This document shows positions 26,054 to 36,997 of a DNA stretch of 64,000 nt, one piece after another. Position numbers and translations under genes: made by a program. Origin of the DNA: Aphis gossypii. Lineage: Eukaryota > Arthropoda > Insecta > Hemiptera > Aphididae. The notes under the pieces are model-generated. The model saw only the letters and a program-made list of their open reading frames with translations, made no database searches and was not told the origin of the DNA. Positions within the stretch are counted from its first letter, which is position 1; each line of letters opens with the position of its first letter. Where the stretch lies: positions 10,106,001 through 10,170,000 of the forward strand of contig NC_065532.1 of assembly GCF_020184175.1 (NCBI RefSeq), written 5' to 3'.

Positions 26054-29000
26054 TTAAGCTTCAGATTCTTTCATTTTTTCTGCCACAGCTTCCACTCGTG
26101 TACATAAAGATTTCAAATTAGAATTCATTTTAACCATGTTTTGATTAATGTGAGATTCTATAGTTTTAAGAAATTCTTCGTTTTTTTCAATATTTTGAGC
26201 ATTTTCTGTATGCTGAGCACTCAAGTTGCTAATTGTCATAACTAATTTTCCAACTAAAATAAAACATGATTTTATAAATATATATTTTTTATTACATTAT
26301 TTCCCTGCTCTATTTAAATATACACAACTATGTAATATAATCACCTTTTTGGTGCAGTGATTCTAATGCTACCATTCTTTGTAAAACTTCTGGTAATAAA
26401 TGTGATTCTTGAGTTGCTTTTAAAATTATTTCATAAAGTTCATTAATTTTTTTATCTTTTTCAGGATCTTGAGAATCTAGTTTTGCTACTGTTTGTTCAA
26501 GTTTAGGTAGCAAATTAGAGACTCTAGTATCTACTGCATCCAATTGAGTTGAGTTAAGAACAGATAACTGCCCTAATAATAATCGAACAGCCTCAATCAA
26601 ACCACCACTCTCGCAAACGCCTAAACGTTTCTGTAACATTTTAAATTGGAATTAGAAATCATTAATAGAAACAGTTTGATAATTTAGAGGATTATTTTTT
26701 TTTTATGTATAATCATAAATAATTATAATAAAAATAATAAACTATCATTATCAATTAGAATTTAATTAAATATTTATTGTTAGCTTTAAACAACTAACAA
26801 CTGATATAAAATTAACACTCAGTAGTTAGCAGTTTATTTAAATATATTTGAAACATTATAATGGAAAAATATAATTGAAAAGAAACAGATGATTTAAAAT
26901 AAAAATTGTAACAAAAACATTACAATTATCACAAGACTTTTCAAATCTAGCTTATAAAAATAATTTACATTGTACTTCAAATATGTTAAACAAGCTCTGC
27001 TTCTAAACTATTTAAATCAAAATATATAATATTCTTACTAGTGTTAAAGCACCAGTTCCAATTGTCGCTTCCAATTTGCGCAAACGTTCTTCCAATCGAG
27101 AAATTTGAGAAACTTGATCAAGTTGTGCTCTGTTAGGTCTTATTAGTGCTTGGAAATTTAATGCTTCAGAAACATTTTCTGTAGTTACTTGTGATTTATC
27201 ACTGCTTCCTGGTCTCTTATTTAACAATTCAGTAATAGTTTCTACATACTTTCTAAAAGAGACATTTGAATATAAATATTAATTAATGAATAATTATTAT
27301 CAGTATAAAAATTATTTATTGAAATGAGTATTATGGTTAACATGAGAATTATTTTTAAACAACAAAAAATATATTTTACAATTTTTTTTAAATATTTTAT
27401 TTTATTCTTTGTATTTTTAAAAGAAATATACAATCTGTGCCTAGTGACTCATGACACAATAATTAAATGTGATGTAGAAAAATATACATACAATTAATTT
27501 AAAAAAAAAACAGTTTACAGTTACTCATACGAGTCATATATACATGAATGTTTGAAGAAAGCAAGTAAGCAACCATTCATTAGCACAGCGGTTCCCAATC
27601 TTTTTGAGACTATTACCCATAAATCAAGTTAGATATTAAGAAATACCACTCCCTCCCCAAAAATAATGAGTAAAAAAATAACAAAAATAATGTATAAAAT
27701 ATAAATATTATTTGAAGATGATGAAATTATCAGTCATTAGGACATAGATAAGGTAATCCCCAAAACTATTAATAACGTTAAGAAATGTTTTCAATTAATT
27801 AATAAGCTTGTAGGAATAGAATAAAATAGATAAATGTTTGATTGTTGTTTTAATGTTGTGTTCAGCAATATGAGTCTATACTTTAAATAATTTTTTTTCT
27901 AGTGAATTTTAGCTATGTTACTCTAGAAAAAAAATATTAAACTTGTAGTTTACAAAATAACATCAATTATTTGTACTATAAGTTTTATGAAAAATAAATG
28001 TATTTTTATTTTATATTTTTAAATTTTAAATTTAAATTAATTATACTACATACTTTTAACAATACATATTTGTTTAGTTTATCGTATTATACATTACACA
28101 TAGAGCACCATAAGTTTCATTTTTAATTATCTAAAACAGCGGTTCTCAACCTGAAAGACATGTGACAAAATTTCAGAGGAGACATGAAAATTAAAAAATC
28201 TATATTTATATATATATATATATATTAGTCGTAATTTGATCTTATGGTGAGAGGAGCATGACATCATAAAATAGTATGAAAGAGAACATGAACCTCAAAA
28301 GATTGAGAACCCTTGATCTAAAACTTTCATATTTATTGTATATTTTTATCACTGTTTGATTATCTGCATTCTGTACCCTTCTCCGTCCTAATTAGTTCAG
28401 ATAATTGACACTTCATAGTATTTTAAATCATACTTACTGTAAATTATCGATTTCAGATGTTCCTAATTTGCCCAATTGTTGACCAAAAGACTTTTCTATA
28501 TTTAATGTAGACAATTTCAGCATTACATCTTGTACTTGAGATCCTATGTTAGTACATGATTGCTCGTCAAGATCATTTTTATTTTCCTATAAAATAAAAA
28601 AAATTATTCAATCTTATTAATTCTTGTAGACGGGACTACCTAAATTGTTTTTTAAACACAAACGCTATTTTGTTTTAATTTGGTTGTCTTAGAGTAGATC
28701 TGTTTATATAGAATGAATATTTCAATATTTAGTAGTAGAAAGCCTATGATCAGATTTTAGAATCTTAATTTAATAAGTTATGATATAATAGAATATTAGT
28801 ACACTAATATTTTTAAGATGAAATGATTTAGAATTTTTTTTATGTATGTAATGAAATAATATTGATGTAATTAATTAAAACACGTATTTTGAGCTTATTT
28901 GATTTATACTGAATAATTAATAAATAATAACTTATTAGTCTTGTATACTGTATAGTGTCAGATAAAATAGGAAGTTTAATATTTTCATGAAAACAGATCT

Positions 29001-30502
29001 CGTACTACTACTTGGACCCTTACATTTAACACTTTTGTTTCCAGTACTTTAATAATTTAAAACAGCTAACAAAACTATAATTTATAAATATAGGTAAATA
29101 TAATTATTAATTTGATCACTGATCAGTAAAATGAAATACAATAAATAATTTAAGTTTAGTTTTCTTAGCATATCTAATTTAAATTACATAACTCATGACA
29201 ATATAAAATTGAAATTAACCTGTAAAGAATTTATTTCTTGAACCAATTCTTCAGTTTCCAACTTCAATCTATAATACTTTTGTAATGGAGTTTCTTTTTC
29301 TCCTTGTGCAGCTAATTCCCAAAGTTGGCTTTAAATATTTTAAAATAATTGTGTTAAATTAAATGCAAAGAGGTAAAATAAATTAGTAAATACTTACTTT
29401 GAATTGTACCCAGTTTTTAGAGATCTACCTAATTTATCAGAAAAGTCTATATTTTCTGAATTGACAACTTTATCTTTGAAGTGTTTGTAAGCTTCAGTTG
29501 GAGCTAATTTGACACGTTCAATATCTTCGTTGTCCTTTATTGAATATTAAAGTAATATTAATGCACATATTTTAATATTGAACTAAAGATATTTTGAATA
29601 CATTTGTATATTATTTCTTGTTGATTGTTATATTTTTGTGAATATTTTTTGACATACTTTTTAAGTTATCTTTCATATAATTTAAATATTTTTACACAGA
29701 CATAGTTAAAAGTCCAATCTTTTCCAACATCTTTAATATTGTGAAATTTTACTTTTATATTTAGAGGTTTCAAAAGGCTTTGTTTACAAAAACAATACTT
29801 TTTACTAGTATCAAATAAATAATTAAGAAAATATTAAAACATCATTAAAAAATTGCAATACAGAAAATCTTGCAAAAATTCCTGCCTTCCCATAAACATT
29901 TCTACAAATAACAGTAAAACATACTAAATCTTACCTCTTCTGCATAATCAAGTTGTTGATCATCTTCTGGCAATTCAAAAGTCTCATAGACATCAGGTTG
30001 ATCGTAAGCCTTAAAATAAATAAATAATTTATTGTCTTATCTTGATATTGAAATAATAAAATTAAGGTAATTAATAGAAAATGTTTGATCATAAATTGTA
30101 AACTGATACTGATACTGATATTGTACCAATATGTATAATGATACTTGATACATTTTAAGTTTATATTAAGTTTTTAAGTTTATGCATTTTAGAGTACATT
30201 AAAATCATTCTAATTCTATATAAACTATTATAATGTATTTGAGATGTAGCAAGTATTACTTATTTCTTTTAAGTTATTAGACATGTTTTGTTTTAAGCTA
30301 TAACACGGGAAGTAGGTAGCGTAGGTAGTTTTAAAAATCTTATTTTCTATAAAATGTTTACATTTTATAGTATCTCAGTGAATAGATTATTAAGTATAGT
30401 ACTTGTTCAAATATTATAATATTGTGAACTGTGGATACAGGAAAAATAAAAATCTATACTTACAATTCCACTTAAATGAGCGTATTTCGAGTCAACTGCC
30501 AT
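26054..30502 (-). CDS. DCTN2-p50: Dynactin subunit 2 (dynamitin, p50), 402 aa
   Basis: Eight coding exons join in frame: 30502-30464, 30009-29935, 29534-29398, 29328-29220, 28586-28438, 27252-27039, 26630-26345, 26253-26054. The total of 402 residues is almost identical to the animal dynamitin length (about 400). The N-terminus shows the family signature: KYAHLSGI followed by DQPDVYETFELPEDD, which anchors p50 to the Arp1 filament. Conserved GYNSK and QLWELAAQG segments and long heptad-like helices in exons 5-8 match the coiled-coil region. In the dynactin complex p50 forms the shoulder with p150Glued and p24 and couples dynein to cargo; excess p50 disrupts the complex. The gene is on the same strand as Chromator. 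Intron 5 contains two hAT-related repeats. All key regions are present, so it appears functional. Confidence 0.95.
27589..27665. repeat. hAT terminus fragment in dynactin intron 5
   Basis: CAGCGGTTCCCAATCTTTTT is a hAT-like left end, related to the complete element at 28,137. No matching right end or target duplication was found, so it is called a truncated copy. Confidence 0.4.
28137..28315. mobile_element. hAT-type MITE with perfect 8-bp target duplication
   Basis: The left end CAGCGGTTCTCAACCT and the right end AGATTGAGAACCCTTG are imperfect inverted repeats. They are flanked by the identical octamer ATCTAAAA at 28,129-28,136 and 28,316-28,323. The 179-bp unit has no coding capacity and contains an internal (AT)n run. 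It lies in dynactin subunit 2 intron 5. The end sequence and 8-bp duplication place it in the hAT superfamily. Confidence 0.88.
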
Positions 30503-32300
30503 CTTAATAAAGATTATTGGATAATTGAATAGTGACTAGTTTACACGTACTATGTGAACTAAAATATGTGATACATAGATATTAGATACTAAATAAATAG
30601 CTCTTCTCATATATTCAATACACAACTAAACCAGACAAGAGAAATTACTTCTTGAGTCACAACTCACAAGATTTAGAAGGTATTATAGATTAGATATTCT
30701 AGATAATGGAATAGGTATTTTCACTATCTATATCTGTGCAAGGCGTCAGTGGTATCAATATTCAATATCAACAACACACTTTTGGTGGCTCACTTAAAAA
30801 AGCACGCGGGCGCAATCTGGTATAGTTTGTCTCAACGAGCGCTGCTTCATAATATATCTATTACCTATATTGGCTATACTCTATGATGGGTAGTAGGTAC
30901 CTAGAAAAATAGTGTCTAATGATGTGACACGAAGATGTAAAATATAAATAGAATTTATTAAATAATAAATACCGGGACTTGCTTTTTTAATAGTAAGTTC
31001 TGTTGTTTTGCAATAACGTAAAAATCAGCGTTCTAAATTATGGTTTAAAATAAAAATACCTACTGAGACTGTTTACATTCATAAACAAAATGTAGTTATT
31101 TAATTATATGGCACACTTTATAATTATATTTTATTCCTTTTATTTATAATAAATAACTGTTACTGTCGCAGCGACAATGTCGCTTGTTAGTTAGACATAA
31201 CTCACAACTTTGAACTTATAAGTTAAAATGGCATGAATGCATGGTGATAGAACTTAACCACTGTCAAATACTGCGATAGCTTGACGTATATCATATATGA
31301 TTCAATGGTCGAAGTGCCTCAAAATAAATGGAGGGATGCCTTCTAAACTTTTATTCTATTGAGTATTAAGTATTGTTATATTAAGACTATATTATTTTAC
31401 CTATCGGCTATCATTATAAGTGGATCCAGTGAAGGGATAAAAAATGTAGATTATAATAAGTGGTAAGACGCCATCCCCCTGTAAGCCTCCCACTACGAAC
31501 CACTTGGACAATTTGGAAATTAGGTCACCCAAAATTATTTTATCATACATTAATGACTGTTTTTAAATGAAATGGGAAATTTATTATAAATACATTAAAC
31601 ACCTAGAATCCCCTTTCAGCTTTCCATGTACAAAACTGATTAAATAGTGATGAATATAGTAGCGGATAGACTGGATACTGGATAGGGACAAGTGAACATA
31701 GCCGTTTGGACGTAAAAAAAAGATGTACAAATCAATCAGTAAAAATACCTACATATTACATTATAAATAATTAATAAATTAATTTATTGATTTATAAATG
31801 TAGTTCATGTTATTTAGATACCTACCTATTGGCTATTTAGTATTTACATTTGAAATTGGAAATTGGCATTGTCAATTGATAATAGAAAAAATCAACGGTA
31901 GGAGAAAATATTTACCAGTATTTTTAGTTAAGTACATGTATGATTTTTGTTTCGTAAAATTGTTGGTATTTGAATTAAAAATGTAGGTACACAGTAAAAT
32001 AAACTCAAAATCTATAACTCTGTAGATGTAGAAGATAGGAGATAATATAGCTTTAGAATTTATGTTCTAAATTCTAAGGAAGATATTATGTTTTATATTA
32101 TTCATATTTGTGTAATTATGTTCATTGCAATTCTTACTTCTTACATCACGTAGGTAACTACTATATAATTGATTTAAATTGCAATTAAACAAATAAAGAA
32201 AGGGCTTCTTGGACTTATTATTAGCATTATTACAATTAGTATAAATATTTGCAAATTAGGTATTTAGATACTATTATAATTAATATTATGATTATTATAT
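30503..32300. other. Intergenic region between dynactin and CSN6 genes
   Basis: A mildly GC-elevated patch at about 30,790-30,850 could hold the dynactin subunit 2 start region. A string at about 31,420 (GTGGATCCAGTGAAGGG) resembles a transposon end. No coding exon is seen. Confidence 0.4.
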
Positions 32301-32363
32301 ATTTATATCACACGTTTCTCTAGTAACCACTCCAAAATTATACGTTGATGGTTGATCGAGTCA

Positions 32364-33219
32364 CGTAAGTATCGACTTCGGGCACGCTTTATTTCCATAA
32401 ATTCCATTCCATTTCTAAGGAAAAACTATTATTATGTTGCTGAAAATAGACGAAACAGGAATAGGTAATACCAAGGCACTAAATATATGGGTATGCTAAA
32501 CCGCCATTTTGCGACTCGTTTATCAATGATAAAATAAACGCGGCAACTTCGTAGTTCCATAATATTATATGTGATAAATGAGTCGCAAAATGGTGGCTTA
32601 GCATACCTATTGTTTGTAGTGCCCTAGTAATACGTTTGTTCTTTGGTAATATTAGACTTATGAATTATAATATTAGAAACTTTAGAAACATTTTCCTGAA
32701 ATCCAATAACAATCAACGATTGTTAGATAAAAATAATCTCTCAGTAACATAACAAATTAGTAAAATGCTCAATTCAAAATGCATTTTCATATAAGATTAA
32801 AATATTCAATATTAAATTATAGCGGGGAGGGGGCAAAATAAAATTTAAGGGAGCACTTTTCCACCATTGCTCCAAAGTAGCGTACTAGCGTCGCCACTAA
32901 GTCATATAATAATATGACTTTTTTTTGTTTAACTTTTTGGTTCCAAAATTAATAACATTACAAATGAATCAATTATCATATATGTTTTTTATAACATACA
33001 AAATATAATGTATAATTAGTATTATATTAAACTATTAAAAAAGTCAGTTTCGTTTCCTTCGGTTTAGCTTTTTGCCAATTATATATAGGTAAGAAACTAA
33101 GAACAATGAACTTTTTATCATTATTATCTATGAATTGGGGTTACAAATCTGATAAGTGATAACAAGATACAATTCGTAATTCGTATTTCATTATCATTAA
33201 TATTATTGTACATTTTAGG
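32364..33219 (+). other. Possible 5' UTR intron of CSN6
   Basis: A strong donor (GAGTCAC|GTAAGTATC, exon end 32,364) lies in a GC-elevated patch about 1 kb upstream of the CSN6 ATG, and an acceptor (TACATTTTAG, ending 33,218) precedes the 5' leader. If used, the first exon of CSN6 is non-coding and the foldback element at 32,472 sits in the intron. Inference from splice consensus only. Confidence 0.35.
32472..32626. mobile_element. Long-armed foldback MITE
   Basis: The two ends form inverted repeats of about 55 bp (for example GGTATGCTAAACCGCCATTT on the left and, reversed, GGTATGCTAAGCCACCATTT on the right), about 85% identical by eye, with a loop of about 40 bp. Both sides are flanked by GTAATAC (32,465-32,471 and 32,627-32,633), a 7-bp direct repeat consistent with a target-site duplication, possibly 8-9 bp with decay. 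There is no coding capacity. Superfamily uncertain. Confidence 0.7.
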
Positions 33220-33377
33220 TTTGGAGTATTTGGACTTAAAATTTAGAACAATTTTGTTCATTATAGATTTTAAATTAAGTATTTGTTATTTTCTTTTTAT
33301 TTTAAAGCAAATTTTGTGTTCGGATTGTGATAATTTTTTTTACTTTTTTATTTTCATACAATATAACTTATTCCAAT

Positions 33378-35909
33378 ATGGAAAATACAAATGCGGAAAT
33401 GGAAGTTGACGAACCTCAAAATAATGTTGTAGCTACAAATGTTACGGGCAGTGTTTCTATATCCTTACATCCACTAGTCATTCTTAATATATCTGAACAC
33501 TGGACTCGTTTAACAGCTCAAGTTGGAACTTCAGTTCCTTCAATCGGAGCCTTGATCGGTAAACAAAAGGATCGAACTCTTGAAATAATGAACTCGTTTG
33601 AATTGTCATATACTGTACTTGAAGATAATGAGACAATGATAATCGATAGAGATTACTACAACTCTAAAGAAGAACAGTTCAAGCAGGTAAAATAAATATT
33701 ACTATGATGTGTTAACATTTAGATCCTTATTATTTCTAGTTTTATGTTTATTGAAATAGGTATTTTGTGACTTGGACTTTCTTGGATGGTACATAACTGG
33801 TACTGGTTCTGACAAACCAACATTTCGAGATATTGATGTACATAAGCAAATCATAAATATCGCTGAGAGTCCTATATTTTTAAAAATGGATCCTCATGGT
33901 GGACAAACTGATCTGCCAGTTAAAGTATATGAATCCATTATTGATATAATGAATGGAGTGCCAAAAATGTTATTTGTTGAATTAACATACACCTTATCTA
34001 CTGAAGACGCAGAACGTATTGGTGTTGATCATGTTGCACGAATGTCAAGCAATGATGCACAAGAAAATAGTTTAGTTGCTGAAACATTAACTGTTCAGTT
34101 TAATGCCATCAAGATGCTCCATAGTAGAGTTAAAATGTTGCTTCAGTATTTGAAAGAAGTTAAGAACGGTGATCAAGAAGTAAACAATGAGTTTTTGAGG
34201 TGAATAATTTAAATATAACAACTATTTATTGTTAGCATTTACACTCTGTCTAGCAAGGTGGGGTAATACCTGTCTGGGTATTATTTAGGGATATGCAAAA
34301 GAAATTTTTGTTTAATAACTGTATGTTCTCTTGTTGTACAGAGTATAAAATGTATAGGTAATTGTTTTTTTTTCATCAACTATCAATTCATACCCATAAT
34401 TTCTCAAACAAACTATCTATCTATTCTTTTCAATTTAAAATATTCAGTGTAGGTACTAAATACATAAATAAATAATTCTTTTTGAAGTCTAATGAATCTA
34501 ATAGAAAATCATTAATAAATTTAATCCCATAAATAACTTTTAAAAGGTTAGTGTCTGATTATTTAGATAAATATTTATATGTAGTAATTGCAACCTGACT
34601 GGTATCAAGGTCTGAGTCTAATATGAGTAAATCATGTTCTCAGTTAATCAGTACATATAGCTTATGAATGTTTAATTTTAAATAGATATGTATCAATACA
34701 CTTAAACTATTTAAAAACTATTATAATAGACCTAAATAATTTGTATAAATATACATACAATGTTGGCCTGGCCAGGGCCGCGAATGCTACCGAAACCCTT
34801 AGTTTTTTTTTTAGTTTATAATTGTGGCGGGAAGAGGAGGATATACACTAATTTACTACTCTATGATCAAATCTTGTTCATAGTAAATGAAGAAAAAAAA
34901 ATTTAGGCCTCAGAAAAAAATTACGGTTGAGGTCTTTTTTATCCCATTCTGGCACTATATATATTAAAATAAAATTATTAATCAGTGACATATTATGGCT
35001 AAGAATTTATCATATGTTCTGATATCTGATTACAATATTTATCTAAAACATATTGGTTTGTTCATCAGACATTTTCCTAGTATATCATTGGAATATTATA
35101 TTCAAAGCTATTAGATCTATTACACAAACATTTACAAATTTATATTTTAAATTATAAAATACCATAAATTGTTTTAATTGTTTAAATAGTATTTTAATTT
35201 CACTTTTATGTTGCATCTAGTTTTCTTCCAATGTTTAATTTATTTTTCATTCCATTATATTGAAATGGAATAGAATTGAAATTATGCAGATGTAAATAAT
35301 ATAATACATTTATAATTACAAAATATGTCATCAATCTACCATATTTAATAATATATTCAATTTAAGAACTTTTCAGGTATAGAAAGTTATTAATTAATTT
35401 TATATATTAATTCTACCATTTTTTTTTTGTCCAAGATGGATTTCTCTTTAAATACAATTAATATAATATAGTATTAGATATAATATTAGATAATTAAAAA
35501 TGGCTGTTTAATAGTTCTATAAAATATTAACAAAATCTTATTTTATTTAGTGTTTATTATAAAACTAATAATAATTAGAAATATTAGCATAATAATAATA
35601 ATAAATACCAATTATGAATCCAATAACAATTAAGTAAATTAAGTTATAAATTATTTGTTTAAAAAATATATTATATTTAAACATTTTCTATTTTATAGGG
35701 AATTTGTTTCTTTGTGTCATCGACTGCCAGTTATGGAATCTGGAGAGTTTTACAGGGATTTGTATACACATTGTAATGATGTAGCACTGATTGCTTACTT
35801 GGGAGTGTTGACAAAATGTACTAATGAAGTAAATGATTACTGTAACAAGTTCAATGCACTTTATGACCGTCAAGTGGTTGGTAGAAAAGTTAAGGCTTTG
35901 TTTTTATAA
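33378..35909 (+). CDS. CSN6: COP9 signalosome complex subunit 6, 319 aa
   Basis: Three coding exons join in frame: 33378-33686, 33760-34199, 35699-35909. The 319 residues compare with about 327 in human CSN6. Seen: an N-terminal MPN domain (about residues 25-165) starting SVSISLHPLVILNISEHW and GALIGKQ, then family segments ESPIFLKMDP, TYTLSTEDAERIGVDHVARM and AIKMLHSRVKMLLQYLKEV, and a C-terminal helical tail ending in YDRQVVGRKVKAL. As in other CSN6 proteins, the JAMM zinc ligands are absent: the position of the catalytic HxH reads GWYITGTG (112-119). CSN6 is thus a structural MPN-minus partner of CSN5 in the complex that removes NEDD8 from cullins. The second intron is 1.5 kb. It converges with the Fe65 gene. 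Confidence 0.95.
34200..35698 (+). other. CSN6 intron 2
   Basis: This intron interrupts an Arg codon. It contains a GC-rich patch at about 34,765-34,800 (GGCCTGGCCAGGGCCGCG), probably a repeat fragment, and is otherwise AT-rich with no coding content. Confidence 0.6.
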
Positions 35910-36023
35910 TTTTTTTTCCATTTAAAATGTAAAAACTTTATGAATCAATATATAATAATACACATTTATTAATACCTTTTAACTTTTGTAAATCGGTTTT
36001 GGTGATGTAAACCAATATTGGAA

Positions 36024-36063
36024 AATAAAAATAAAAACTAAGACTGTCATAATATTGAATAAA
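36024..36063 (+). terminator. Poly(A) signals of CSN6
   Basis: AATAAA occurs at 36,024-36,029 and again at about 36,058, about 115-150 nt after the stop codon. Confidence 0.5.
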
Positions 36064-36758
36064 TGTACAATTTAAGTGAACTTGTTAATATTTTTATTTA
36101 AATTTTTATTTTAACACTTATAAAGCTTAGCTCTACACCTCACAACATCAATATAGTTGTGCATGTTCTCTAAATAAGAATAATTTTTAACAAGCTATGT
36201 TTAATTTACAAACCCATGTACCAAAATTTTTGAGATCACTCAATCGTAGGAATTTAATTTTGTTTTATTTATAAATAGGTTTTAAATAATTATGTTTGAA
36301 GAAAAAAAAATATCAGTCAAAAAAAAATATATATAATAAATAAAGCTTGATATGTGGAGCATTTAAAAAAATAAAAAAAAGGTGCTTTTTAAATATTTGT
36401 CTACATGCTTGTAAAACTTCAGGTTATTGTCATCTTTATTTTCTAATGATAAAAACCAGCTTTGGCTTAATTTAAATGAGATTTTTTTCGTATTATAAAT
36501 TTTAGCAACATTTGAAGGCCTAATTTCTATATAAATATATATATATATTTATAAGTATACATTATTATTTAATAATACATAGCTTTTGAAGGTCAAGAAA
36601 GATCAAGTCCACAATTAAAATGTATTCAAGGACCATCTTCTATAGTACTCTATACCTATTTAGATAAGTGGTATCTCAAAATGAGTAAACTAAAGTTACA
36701 TCATATGCTTCATTTCCCTAAGTGATTATTAATCACAATTTAGTGTCTTAGTAAATAA

Positions 36759-36908
36759 TTAGTAAGGGTTATTTATGGTTCGGTTGTCAATGGTTGGTGA
36801 CAACAACGACTGTAAACTGGTCGATAGAGCATAATATTTTATAGTGTGTGGAGACTGCAAATGTCGATGAGGTATTACTTCACGCACTCCAGGATTTGTT
36901 AATTCTTC
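36759..36908 (-). other. Extra 3' open exon of the Fe65 gene (alternative C-terminus or readthrough)
   Basis: On the minus strand an acceptor (TATAATTTTTAG, ending 36,909) opens a 49-codon frame to TAA (36,761-36,759), with more balanced codon composition than the flanks. Its phase-0 start fits three routes: readthrough of the UGA at 37,000-36,998, followed by seven in-frame codons and a donor CTACAG|GTACAA; skipping of exon 13 from the phase-0 end of exon 12; or a weak donor inside exon 13 (TCATTG|GTGGGC). It may simply be spliced 3' UTR. The encoded segment begins EELTNPGVREVIPHRH; no domain recognised. Confidence 0.4.
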
Positions 36909-36997
36909 CTAAAAATTATAAAGTAGTTGTTGAAAATAAGTTTTTTTTTTAAGTTTTAGTTATTAATTAATTGTACCTGTAGCGTGAAGACTTCTTC

